Origin: Manduca sexta | Taxonomy: Eukaryota; Arthropoda; Insecta; Lepidoptera; Sphingidae | Reading direction: 5' to 3' | Assembly: GCF_014839805.1 (NCBI RefSeq) | Contig: NC_051130.1 | Coordinates: 4,340,001-4,404,000, forward strand | DNA: 64,000 nt | Part shown: piece by piece, positions 1-12,900 of the stretch | How the letters are laid out: every line of letters starts with the position of its first letter | How positions within the stretch are numbered: the first letter of the stretch is position 1 | Position numbers and translations under genes: made by a program | Notes under the pieces: model-generated | Databases searched by the model: none | Seen by the model: only the letters and a program-made list of their open reading frames with translations | What the model was told of the DNA's origin: nothing

Positions 1-897
1 TGCTCTTTATTTGTATTGGGTGCATAATTAATTATAGTGCTAAAGTAGAAATGATTATGAAGTAAAGTGTTTAACACTTCGTGCTGATCGTGTGAATTTT
101 CTACTATATTCATTCGCCTAGTTTTATTTAATAGCAACTATTAAGACATCTTCAATATGCTCTAGTGGAAGTGAATTTTATATTTTGTTTATTTTCCCGA
201 GTTTAATGCGGAATACGATATCCAGTTCGGGTAAATAAAAATAATACCTACATTCTATGATATTTAGACTATCCAGTGTTGTTGAATATTCAAACAATGA
301 AGTAAAGTTGTCACTTCATTCTGATTTAATAAATGAGGTCTTTTGTAAGGAACAATATTTGAAACAATTAGGGTAGTTTTGAAAAACACACATCGCGCCT
401 TTATTTTAGACGTGGGAGGCAGAGGTACAACTAGGGCTGCCATTTTTTGCTGTGACTTAATATAAATGTGCATGTAAATAAAACAAATAAACAGTTTTAA
501 AAAAGGGTGTAAAACAGCGCGTTTCCTTGCGTACAAACAACTTACTTTTGATGTTCTGGATATTTTTAGAATAATAACAGTCTGGCTTTTGACGTCGTTA
601 TCCACCTGGCGTGTCAAATAGTAATATAAATTATTTTGCGGTATATCCAGTAACCCTCCCTTAACTATTGCGCTGTTAAAACAATAGAAGAAAAAGCCAA
701 TAAACTTAAACAAGATAAAAGCATCAAATCAAAAACACATTGATAGACTTAAATAATCAAATCAGTGAGCAATAAAATGCAGCGTGAGAACTCGCCCAAT
801 GGGGGGTAAACATTCACCAACTTGCACCCACTTGCCGCTCAAAGACGGCCTGACTGCGGCCAGAGGACCACAGTGCGTTTCCGTGTCGCGTGTGTCA
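1..897. other. Upstream region of the CPAP1 gene
   Basis: No convincing gene. A SINE remnant on the minus strand lies at about 385-470 (the element's downstream portion is recognisable by comparison with the copies at 17.87 and 48.74 kb). The 780-897 segment is GC-richer and probably contains the promoter and 5' UTR. I could not fix a TATA box or start site. Confidence 0.5.
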
Positions 898-909
898 ATG
901 TTGCTTTGA
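898..909 (+). promoter_or_regulatory. Possible upstream ORF (ATG TTG CTT TGA) before the CPAP1 start
   Basis: A four-codon reading frame ending one base before the proposed CPAP1 ATG. If the transcript starts upstream of 898, ribosomes would meet this ATG first and could reinitiate at 911. Whether it is transcribed is unknown. Confidence 0.35.
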
Positions 910-910
910 G

Positions 911-932
911 ATGTTGTGCTTCGTGATATTCG
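911..932 (+). CDS. CPAP1 gene coding exon 1 (signal peptide start)
   Basis: ATG at 911 opens seven codons (MLCFVIF) plus one base, then a good donor GGTGAGA at 933. Joined to the exon at 12963 the split codon becomes Val and gives a continuous hydrophobic signal peptide ending near AQ. The surrounding 780-930 stretch is richer in GC than its neighbours, as expected of a 5' exon. This is an inference: no transcript evidence is available, and another upstream exon with phase 1 would also fit formally, but I saw none with a comparable signal peptide. Confidence 0.72.
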
Positions 933-3900
933 GTGAGATTACTTTTATGTGATTAATGGCCTTTACAAAGTTAAGTTTAAGACGATTTACTTCAGTTAAC
1001 GTATCAGACAGTAAGGGACTGTTTCACAAGTTTCAATTTATCATTTTAAACAATTTATGTAGATAGTACTTTTTTTTACCATTTATTTGGGAGAGTAGAT
1101 AAGAGTGTGGGTTATACATTTATGAGACGGGTCGCATTTATTCAAAACTTGTGAAACAGGCCAGGCACTTAAGCAGTAATCTATACTGTCTATATTCTTG
1201 ATAATCGTTTTTGGGAGCAGTTCTTATGTATTTGGTCGCCCTATATTTTATTCGACTATAGACGATCATTTAGACATCGTATAACAAGGCATAAAGGTGT
1301 TAATACTTTAATCAATGGGGAATTCAATTTTGGTTCTCACTCGATTTTTTTTTGTCTATAACCAAACAATGGTTAATTATTAATGATCATTATAAAGGTA
1401 AAAGATTTTGTCTTATAGAATTTTATAAAAAAGGTTCCAATTTTTTGCTGCATTCAATTCTAATAATAATTATTACTTTTTAAAAAGCGGTGATAGCCTA
1501 GTTGGGTGTGGAACGGACTGCCAAGACAAATGTCCGCAGGTTCAAATCCCAAGGGCACACACATCTGACTTTTCTAAAATCATGTGTGTATTCTTTGTGA
1601 ATTTGTCGTTCGCTTTAACGGTGAAGGAAAACATCGTGAGGAAACCTGCACATCTGAGAAGTTCTCTATAGGAATTTCGAAGGTGTGTGAAGTCTACCAA
1701 TCCGCAGTAGGCCAGCGTGGTGGACTAAGGCCTAATCCCTCTCAGTAGTAGAGGAGGTCCGTGCTCAGCAGTGGGCAAGTATATAATACCGGGCTGATAT
1801 TATTATTATTATTAATTATTACTTTTTATATAACATAATAATAAAAGAACGTTAATCCATAAAGTAACAAAACATTACAACTCCTAACCTATTATATCAA
1901 AATACTTAAAACAAAAAAAAACAAATTTTCCGAATGCATTGCGATTTCACGATGTTTTTAACGCGAATATTAAAACACCCTAGAGACTAGTACTATTATA
2001 AGTACTGTTATAAAGTACCTACAATGTTTACTTAAACTAAAACGAAAGGGGAGTAAGAAATGTTTAACATACTGCATAGAGTAGGTATTTAGTTGACTAG
2101 TTAAAAAGGATGTAACCAAGTGAAAAGCTTTCATCGTTTTCCGCATTGATCTTGGTTCTGAACATGACAATTCAATTACTCAATTACCTAAATACATCGT
2201 ATATTATTTGGATCCTCATGTTGTATTCTTTATTAAAGAATGTTTGACAAAATGTTTCATATATTTATACTATCTCCTAATCTTACTTATATAGATGCAG
2301 TCCTGGATTTGTAAATAGGCCGAAAAGGCCGCGGCCTTCGGGCGGCAGCCTCTTAGGGGCGGCAGATTTCACAGGACGCTCACTCGATTTAATTAATCAT
2401 TCGTTTATTTAACTTTAGTGCTTTCCATAATACAAACAAAGGGAAAATTATTAAGTATTTTAGAAACCTAGATACATACATACATAAACGTACCTACATG
2501 GGGCGGTGGAAATAAAGTGGCCTACACTCATAAAAAATATAAATCCGGCACTGGATAGATGTTTGAAAGAAGTAACGGATGAAATCACTGAAGAGATTTG
2601 AATGAAACTCATATAAATAATGCATGTATTGGATTATCGTCTTCCCTATTTTTATCCTTGAAAAGTGTGTACTACTCTTTCAAGCAACAGAGTTTACGCA
2701 GGCAAAGCCGCGAACGTAGTCTAATCACTATAATAAATATTAATCGATAAATAAATTGCACTTGTGGCCTTGATATAAATTACTATTATACTTCTTCACT
2801 TTTAATTGTATTGCTGATATAGATAGTATGCTGTCGAAATGATATTTTTGTATTACAAAACGTTTCCTTGGGTTCTATAAAATTCATTTCACTCTCACTA
2901 TTCGCCATCTATTTCAATAACGTTCAACGTTAAAAGAAGATCGGATTGCAACATATATTAAAACGTAAAGAATTAGAATATACTTTACTTGATCATAGTT
3001 AACTGATGAGCTATAATCCTTACATATAACAAAACTTAAATACCATCGCGTCTGTCTAAACGTTATAAACTCAAAAACTACCAAACGAATTTCAATAAAA
3101 TATTGGTATTGTATTTGAGACCCTGGGAAGAATATGGGCTATTTTTATTCCGTGACAAGGTATAGCAAGATTCCGGAAAAACTCGGTCTGTTAAGCCGTG
3201 AGGAATAGTTAGTTTATACTAAGCTAATTATCGCTCGCGTCTTCACCCGCGTCAAAAGATCTTAACTGATTGTAATGATCCAAAGCGCCATTTGTATGAT
3301 GCCATCGCCATTTATTTAAGAAATCCAATGTATTTGTAATATGCCACAGGAGCAAATTATCCGAATAAAAGGTAGCTTATAAGTTGATCTAGGACATGGT
3401 TTATCGTTGTACAACATCCAAATTTGTTTTGATGTTAATGCATTTATTTTTACAAACATCCAAAGATTCACATTAATAATATTAGTAAGAGTGAGAAGTA
3501 ACTAAATTTAAATATTACAAGGAAATTATTTGCGCATACGCTATCATGTAAAATCTAATTTCTACTAATAACTGGAGTGTTTCAATCTGAAATCAAAACG
3601 TGTTAGATGACCGGACACCGCTAAACTTGTGTGATAGCTAACTTTATTTGGGTTTGAATTAAAATCAGCTCGGTTCGTATTTCTTATTTATAATATGAGA
3701 TTAATTTTCATTGATACAGTAATATGTGAATGATGCAAAGCAGCTCTGCATATGACCTAATTAAGAAAAACATCCAATATATTATATTAAAAAAAAATAG
3801 TTTCGAGGTTTGCATGTTTTGGATTTGGATGAAATTTGGCACAGAGACCATGTCGTGGGTAAATATATCGGCTAGTATTTATTCTTTGTACCGGAATCTT

Positions 3901-6900
3901 GAGGAACACCAAGAGTTTGCTCAACCTATAAGGTCAGAGAAGTAAGTTACCACTATGAGCGTAGCAAGGGGATCAAGTGATGATCAAGGCCGTGTCCACC
4001 CTGGAAACGTCTTTATTTACCCTAAAAATACTGGGCTTACAGGGGCGTCGCGTGGTGCAGGCCGGGCGTAGAATTTGGCAAGCTTTTTTACTAATGACCC
4101 ACCTCTCTCCCCTAGAGGAAATTCGTAGCTACGCCAACGGTTACCATGATTTGATACGAGCGAGATTAATAGGAATTCGATCGACCGGTCGCACGCCCGT
4201 CATAAAAACAAAACCAAATCCGTTCTGTGTCAATTTGAAAAAGTTGCGTCAACCTTACATTGGAGAGAATTCCATATACAAAACATCAAAATACAACAAA
4301 ATCGAGCCAAGTAACATTCAATTCAAATTCAATAATCATATAGATCACAATCCAATAGAGCATGAAGTAAATACACAAGGATATGAATGAAGTTATACAA
4401 CCTGAGGCTCCTCTATATATATTTATACAAACAAACAATTCCACATCGTCTCGTCTCGAAACAAGACTGTTTACTTGTACTTCGCTAATTAAATTGAACG
4501 ATGGAAGGGAAAATAAATTTACTTGAAACTGCGTAGTGCTGCCGTGCTTCGTTAATATTGTTTATTTAGTTTCTTATGTTTACGCGAATATTAGAAAAAG
4601 TGAAATAAAATTATTTTACTTTATAATTTTTTCCCGATGTTTGGAAGACTGCAGCCTTCATTCACAGGGCGGATTGAGGTGTCGATCGTCTGAAAAGTCT
4701 ATGTTCAGCAACTGCAGACTTCGTAGAGCGTCATTTTACATGCGTACCAATATTTCTTTTAGTTTCAACGATATAAGAGAGACCACAGTCGCAAACTATC
4801 TTGTACTTCTACAAGAACTGGACGTTTACTTTATTGTGATTGTTTATTTAGATCGGAAATTCGATTCGAAGGTATCCATTTTGTTGCAGTTTGTTGATAT
4901 TTGCAATCAGGTAATTAATCTACATATAACAATACAACAGAACCCAGCGCGTTTGTTCACTGAAAGAAAAACAATAGGAGATAGATCAGCTATTTTTATT
5001 ATTCATTTATGTCTGTTTTTCTGTTTGTCAGCGCATATCTCTGAGACCATTAGATCATATTTTTATGTAGTTTTCGACTTCGTTATTAGACTAGGCTATA
5101 TCAGATATAAAAAAAAAGTTATTAACGCGTAAGAAGTCGCACGTACAGTTGGTTTAAATAAAATAAGGAACCATTACCGAAGTAATAGAGAACATACTCT
5201 TTTAAAACACATTCGTGAGCGTAATGTTTATTTCAAAGAGTTACCTCCTCATTCTTGATTTAGGTTACAAGAAGTTATTACTGAATTACCTTTTTAATTT
5301 TTTACGTAGTAGATTCACAGTTTATTAATATCTATATATGTAGTATTGTTTTAAATATAAAATATAACAGTTGGTGTAGTGCCAAAAATTACAGCAAAAA
5401 GTTAAAGACAAAGTTATTGTATATGCCAGTATTCAAGAACTTTGTTTTTAACTTCAATCCAAGTAGAGGATTTTGTGAAGCTGATGCAATATCTCTGTAA
5501 AAGTGTAATAATTCAATAGCTCGTTATTATATGTGAGAGTTACGAGGCGCTACGTGCGGAAACGCGATAGGGATGCACCATAAATATATACGGATTAGTT
5601 TACAATACGGGTTTACGGTATTCATCTACATTCTACAAGCTACATACAAGAAATAAGATTTTACAATTATTTCCTAACTAGGTGTAGCTTGCGCCTTCGC
5701 ACATGTAACAATCTTCAGAATAAAACACTGTATATTAATTAATGGCACAGTCAGACAGAATTTTAATTATTTCTGTTTAGCGGTTCCTGGCTTTTATGTT
5801 CTAACTGACATTCAAACATAAACTTTCGCATTCCATACTAATATTAAAAAGAGGAAAAGTTTGCAGGTTTGTATGAGCTAATTTCTGGAACTACTGAACT
5901 GATTTTAAAAATTCTTGAATAAATTACTACATTACCACATTATCACATTACTCCAGAGTGACATAGGCTAATTTTTTTTTTTTAACCCGGGAAAATATTA
6001 ATCCCGAAAAAATAATTTTATGCGTGCGGAGGCACGGACAAAAGCAACAAAAGAAAAAAAAGCACGGACAAAAAAAAAATCATAAAATGTTGTTCAAGCA
6101 TACGTCGTATGCATGTATCGAGTGTTAACTCTTGGGTGTACATAGGCATGTTTATTATTATTTCTGTCTCACTACAGAACAGACTTAAGATCAGATTTAC
6201 CCGAAACAAAATTCGTGTTAACGTCACTAACAACTCAAAAATCCCGCGCAAACCAAGCCAAAAAGTTCTTGCAAAGAAATTTATTTCGTTTATAACGCTT
6301 ACGCCTCTTTTGACAGGTTCAATTTCCCGTCCAAGTATTTCTTTAGCGACTTTTTAGTATTAACTTTTACCGATGACAACCTATTATGATGTTTGAACAA
6401 TGATTGAGTTTTTATTCCATACGCGTCTATACAAATAAATGATATTGTCTGTTTGTGGGATCTAAACAAAGCCGTTTTACAAAACTGGGTATAGTTGTTC
6501 AAATGAAATTTATAATAAGTGGTATTGCAACGCATAATTTCATTTAGTTTTGCTGGTGGTAGGTTGTATTTTATATCAGCCCAGACCACAAAGCGACCAC
6601 TTTACATAAGGTGTTAAAGCCCGCCATAGTGGCACAAGTGTGTCGTGTTCCATGATCAGCCCGTGTATATCCGGTTCCAACAGGCCGGCATAATTGTGTC
6701 AAATGCTGAGGGGTAATTATCTTTCGTCAGTCGACATTTTATTGGACCCCATTCCAATTACCATCAGGTGCAGTGAAGTCACTTATTATTTACTTTACGA
6801 AAAAAAGAAGTTATTAAGTACTTTAACCAATGATCAGAATCAGCAAAAGCTGATTGATAAGATCCAGTCAACTGTTAAGGCCAAGAAAATTTATTATATT

Positions 6901-9900
6901 GATCTGACGCTCGAACAGACCAACACAATACCGGAGATGTTGCACACATGCAACAAAGTCATTTTGCTACTTTATCCCTTACCATGACCTATTTGCTGTA
7001 CTATAAAATAATGGACCCCAATATAATGATTTCTTATGTTTACGGGAATATTAGAGATTGGAAGAAAACTACGTATTTTGCGGACTTTATCGGGGTTTTT
7101 ATATTATAATTTTCTCCCGTCGTTTTGGAGACTGCAGCCTTCGTGGTAACGGGCGGATGGGGCAGAAAGAGTGGGGTGGGAGGGGAGTTCATAGTTTTAT
7201 TTCAAGATCACACTATATTAAATGCATAAAAATTAATTATGCGCAACGTTATAGATACAATCACAAAGCATAAACATACAAGATGCATCATGTATTATAG
7301 CCAAATTAACATGAATTACACACGACATCATAACAGATGTAATCGACATAAATGTTCGCTCTGATAATCTTGACCGCCATCACGTAACCGATAAAGGCTT
7401 ATAAATGTCTTAAGCGAGATTTAGATTGTAGAAGTTGACTTCCGCACGTGATTCTCGCCGTGTTAATAATGGCGTGACGTCTACAAATTTTGCACAGTAG
7501 ACTCGTTATGTGCATAGAATAACTGAAATGTTGCCGCTATATTAAACGCCCTGAAAGTTCTAGCATAATGTATTGATGCGAAAATATATAGACTAAACTT
7601 AGCTTAACAAACAATTCCTACATAAAAAGTAAAAGCAATACCTACAGTAAACGCCATAAGAATTGCCAAAACAAAAACATCGCTAAATACGATCGATGAG
7701 AGTTTCCACAACACAACCGTCGCTAATGTTTTACTGGTGGTAGGTCTCTCATATGTCAGAGTCCGCCTGGGCAGGTATCACTGCGATGTCTATTTCGGCC
7801 GCCAAGCAGCAATGTGTAGTCACTGTTGTGTTCCAGTTTGAAGGACACTGCAGCCAGTGTAACGACTGGATATAATAAGATTAAACACCTCATGTCTCAG
7901 CATGGCGAGCGCAAAGGAATATCAAACAACACTTTGTAATTCAAGGTGTTGGATGGTGTTTCTACTATTTATGGGCGGTCGTATCGCTTACCATCAGGCG
8001 ACCGGCAAGCACGGCTCGTCATTCAAAGCAATAAAAAAAACAAATGTAAAACGCATAAGACACAGAAACGAAATAATTTTGTTAAAAGTAACAGTAATTT
8101 GGCTGACAGTCAATGAAGAACATGGCCATTAGCTTCAATTCTGTTGTGTGATATAATGATCTGTGATATATACGGCCGATGACGTATTTATAACTGGCGC
8201 GGAAGATGAATGGATTATTTTATATTTATTAAGTTGCATAAATCTTTGTCGCATATATTTGTTATATTTTTGACTAGTTCTTGCTCGCGGCTTCTTCCAG
8301 CATACATTTAATCCGATAATATAATGCAGAATGATATAATTTTCATACTTTGTTTACAATTTTAGTGTAGGGTAACTTTTTTGGAACCGATAAATATGTT
8401 TTATAGGTATTTAGAAATGTAATATTATTTAGTTTATCGATTGATTTCTTTACAATCGATCTCATAGTTTATCTAAAAAAGAATTACAATTTGTATTTCG
8501 AAATAACCCATCTAGTTATTTTCTTTAAAAAATTAATATTATGTTTTTGTTAAACAAATTCTGCTAGTTTTCTTTTAGTTTACATACTTAATTAATGATG
8601 AATTCTAAATAACCGTATTGGCAAACCAGAAACGAAATGTAGGTCGAATATAAAAAGAAATGCCGAGGAAACTGTAGCGATCTGAATACCTTACTCTTGA
8701 TTTTATAACTTTATTGCTGTTTGATTAATTTATTGAAACTACCTAATATAATATTGTGAAAATATAACTTTCTAGGTTGTTATGACCTAGATCTTGTTCA
8801 AGTATCAACCCGCTTCAAAAATCTTTAAATAAATAAATATAGGGGGTTATTTTTGTGTAACTAAATATTTTGAGAAATTACACAAAAATGTACTTTTCTT
8901 AGATATAAAATATTCTAATTATGCTAATCCAGGACATAATAGTGTTGAAATTGATTTTGAATAAATTATAAACGTTTCTATTTTTTTACTTATAACAAAC
9001 ATCAAATCATCACAAACTTTGCATTAGTAACATATGTATAATTTATGGATTCCGATTAATGAAGTATTAATATCCTAAACGGAAACAATTTAAAACCAAT
9101 CGTATTATTATGATGTATAAAATACAATTTATTAACATGATTTAAAATATTCTATATAACAATGCATATTCAAAAAAAACCTTTAGGTAAGTAACAATGT
9201 ATACATATACCATACTTAATGAATGAAACCCACTTTGTCAAACATTATTTCGATGGGGAACAATGTGGGAGTTAACATTATAACTAAATTTACGATCCAA
9301 TCAACTACACACAAATAAGGCTGAACGCATGTAATTACGGGTTAGCCAATGCTTATAGCTTTTAATCACTGTGTAATAAAATTAGGTCGTGCGGAGTTGA
9401 TTTAGATTGACATTATAACCTTATAACATTTCCAACTATGGCGTACTAGAGCTGTGAAGTTTTACGTTTAATTCTCGATCTCACTGAGCAACATTTCGTG
9501 TCAGTTTTTTAATTCAAAAAACATGATTTCGGGCTTCAAATTTGTGCGATATGGCGTTGTAATCGCCCCCTATATCATGGGGCGGATATAAGTTTGACGG
9601 TAAAGTACCTCCTGTAAAGATTATTTCATTGCCTATTACAAAAGATCAATATACGTTAGTTGAAGACTGGCTACATACGATTATGCCTAGCTCTTCAGGG
9701 AAAGGCTTGTATCATATTTTAACTCCCAGTACAATCGGATCAATTTCGAAACCAATAAGCGTGTGGAACCGATAGCGGTGTTTATATTAAATATTTGTTT
9801 GCGGGTGTCAAACAACCAACACTAACCATCAGTCATGTACGATAAAAGTTCCAGGGCCCTTATTTTGTATGATAGTGTAAACGCGTAACGCGGCCGTGTC

Positions 9901-12900
9901 ATGTTATCTTCGAGAAATGTGCGTGGAATGGTATTCTGTAAGCTAAATTTCTATAGTCCTAAACATGATGCGTTGTGTTACGTGCTTGTTACGCACTGTC
10001 AAAATAACGTACGGGATAGAGAATAAGGCCCCAGTTTGCTGTTACGTAACGCGGATTAGTCCGCGTAAACATGGCCGACACAGATGACTTATCAATGTCA
10101 AATTTATTAACGATTACCCTTTTTAGATTCTACAACAAAATGGCGATTGTGATTTATTAAATAGATAGGTATTTTATTTTTACGTATTTAAGTAGATACA
10201 TCGGTATTTATTGCATTTGGGTATGGGCTGGTAACAATAGCATAAACACAACGAGATAATAGTAAAATATTGCATTTTTAAATGTCAAATAAAATACTTC
10301 GAAAATTTAAATATTTGATCGAGGTCAATTAGCAAATATTGTAAGAATTGCAGAAAACTTTGCAAAACGGTCCGCCTGCCTTCTATCATAATAAAAAAAA
10401 TCGTACTGTATCCAATACCTGCAATCCTTTCTTCTTTTCTATATCCCTGTGATTAACAGTATTTTTGGGCAGTCTTGAACAGTGAACATCATGTGACCTA
10501 CTTATGCGTATCCTAGATTTCTGCTATGAAAAAATACAAAATAGAGATACGCTTATAACGCAGAATCATATTAAAGCCGCCGTGCCATAAATAAGCAGTT
10601 TTACTGCTTTATTACAACAATTAAAAGCAATAAAAAGCGTCGAGCGTTGATTACACTTTCTTTATACTAGAATTACACGTAGTGTATAAATTCGCCATAA
10701 AGTTACGTTAGTTTTATAGTCACGGAAGACATTGAACTAATGACCGTGTTCTTGCGAATCGAGATGGAATTAGTAGGAATAATATTATCGGCTTGCTTTG
10801 CTTACAACTGGTTCAGTGCAATATTTTTTATTATGCTCACGTTTTTGTGTGTGAAGTCCATTCGAAATTATATGTAAGCTAAATTACTCTCAGTAGTCCT
10901 ATATCTGCCAATTGCTCTCAGTAAAGTCAAGATCGATTCACCCATTATAAATTAAATGTAGTGCAATAACAGAAGTGTACGTTATTTAATTACTAACATA
11001 TTTATATTCTTTATATATTGTAGATGAATTTATGTTTATAGAACTCGAAAACAAATTAATTTTTTATTAAAATCCACGTCACTTGTCCATTTAATGCAAC
11101 TTGTGTATTAAGAACCTGTTAATAGCAGTCCATTGCCAGACAAAAGGCTTTCTCAACAGCATACTACATCTTGAGTGCAAGCTTAATCTCTCCACCTTTC
11201 ATTCCATCTTATCAACTTTCCAGAACTTGTCCTTTGACATGTCTAATGCAGTCTGTGCCTGACAATTTTGTAGTTTAGTTAATTAATACAAATTAACTGC
11301 CAAATCGTTTTAATTTTGAATTAAGAGTTTTTATTTTATATAATTATCATTAGATAAACAGGCAGCCGCTATTAACAGCTACTCTGGAAATTTATAGGGG
11401 AGACAGATCAAAAGTGGACTTCCAAAGGCTGATAATGCTCTGGATAACGGTGCTGGTTGTACATTTATAAATTTGTTTTATTTTATTTTTAGACGTTATA
11501 ATGTGTAACCATTTGTTATCCTAAATAAATAAAAAAATAATGATGATGAGACAAAATAATCAACAAAAGAACGTCAACGAACTTCGTCGTGATGTGATGG
11601 GGCCAATGTTACTAGAAAATGCTTACAATGGACAGTATAGCTATCACACAAGGTTACATTGTGTTCTAAATCCACAAACCTGCTATTAACTTTGGCATGT
11701 CAAACGTCCTTTCGGCATGATAAATGTGTTAGTAACCAACCGTGTGACAGGGCACCCGTCAGCGCATTGATTTTCTTTTTACGCGGCTTATTATTGACAA
11801 AACAAAAACTATGAGAACAGTCTCCATAGTACTTAATGATTGCAATGCTATTGTACAAAATGGGTGTACTAGATCAAATACTGTATGAGAATATTACTTA
11901 ATTTAATAAAGTAATAAAGGTAAATTCACAAGGGACATCAATATAGAGAGAAGGTAGAAGTTTAGGTAGAAGACTGATGTCTGTGTTACATTGTAGTGTT
12001 CCGCATTAATAAACATTTTGGATAATAAATTATTGAATCAAGGTCATGAATCCTATTCCGTCTACAGGACCGAATTCGTCCTTTTGCAATTACAGACATT
12101 CTAATCCAAGGACAGGTTTGATAGCAGTACAAGTGAATAGGGAAATTTTGGCTATCAGTTGTCCTTCGATTAGAATGCCCGCTATCACAAAAAGACGGAT
12201 ATGAACGGCATTTCATGGCTCGTGTGGTCCTGTTAGTGAGCGCTATTGACATTTATCAGAAAAATGAATTGCTCGTCTCATCATTAAAAAAAAATATATA
12301 TTTTAAATACAGTCGCAGTCCATAATCTCGTGAAAGACTTACTTGCGAACTTCAGATTCAAATAATAAAATACACTATTGCTACATTCAATTTCTATAAC
12401 GATTTATTTAAATGAACCCGAGAACACTTAACGATATTGTGTTTGAAACAAACTGATCCCGTGATAAAACTTAACACTAAACCGTCTAGTTTCATTGTAC
12501 AACACTATTTCAATTCAATCTCGATCCCATTCCGACCGGTCGCGAATGAGGATCTAAAGAATAAAACCTGATTGGAAGATTTGTTTATTCGAATTTTTTA
12601 AGTTTTTTTTTTTGTTTCTTTAGATCGATGTTTCTATTTAATTCAAAGGGAATGCGAAATGGTACTTAAACATAGAAATGATAGCTTATGCTGCCATACA
12701 ATCATCTGGATTAAATGTATTGATTTTAAATGTAGCAATGCATTTTACGTATGGTTTAAAACGATCCTGTGGCATCAAAAACTACTCAACCCTGCATCGA
12801 AAAGACCGTCCCTAAAGTAACAACTTGTATTTTTAGGATACACAAAATAACAAATCAATGTTTAATTAAAGATGTTTACCAAAATACATGATATTTTATC

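Noticed and set aside
264..713. Minus-strand open frame of 149 codons
   Set aside because: It covers a SINE remnant and AT-rich DNA, has no domain and no splice context; its length is within chance in this composition.
1483..1560. Possible tRNA gene
   Set aside because: Box B is good but the cloverleaf cannot be completed and the body, tail and target duplication identify a SINE.
4536..5132. Plus-strand open frame of 198 codons
   Set aside because: Longer than expected by chance, but its first part is an interspersed repeat (core shared with 7029-7165) and the product is a hydrophobic, low-information sequence. I treat it as repeat-derived.
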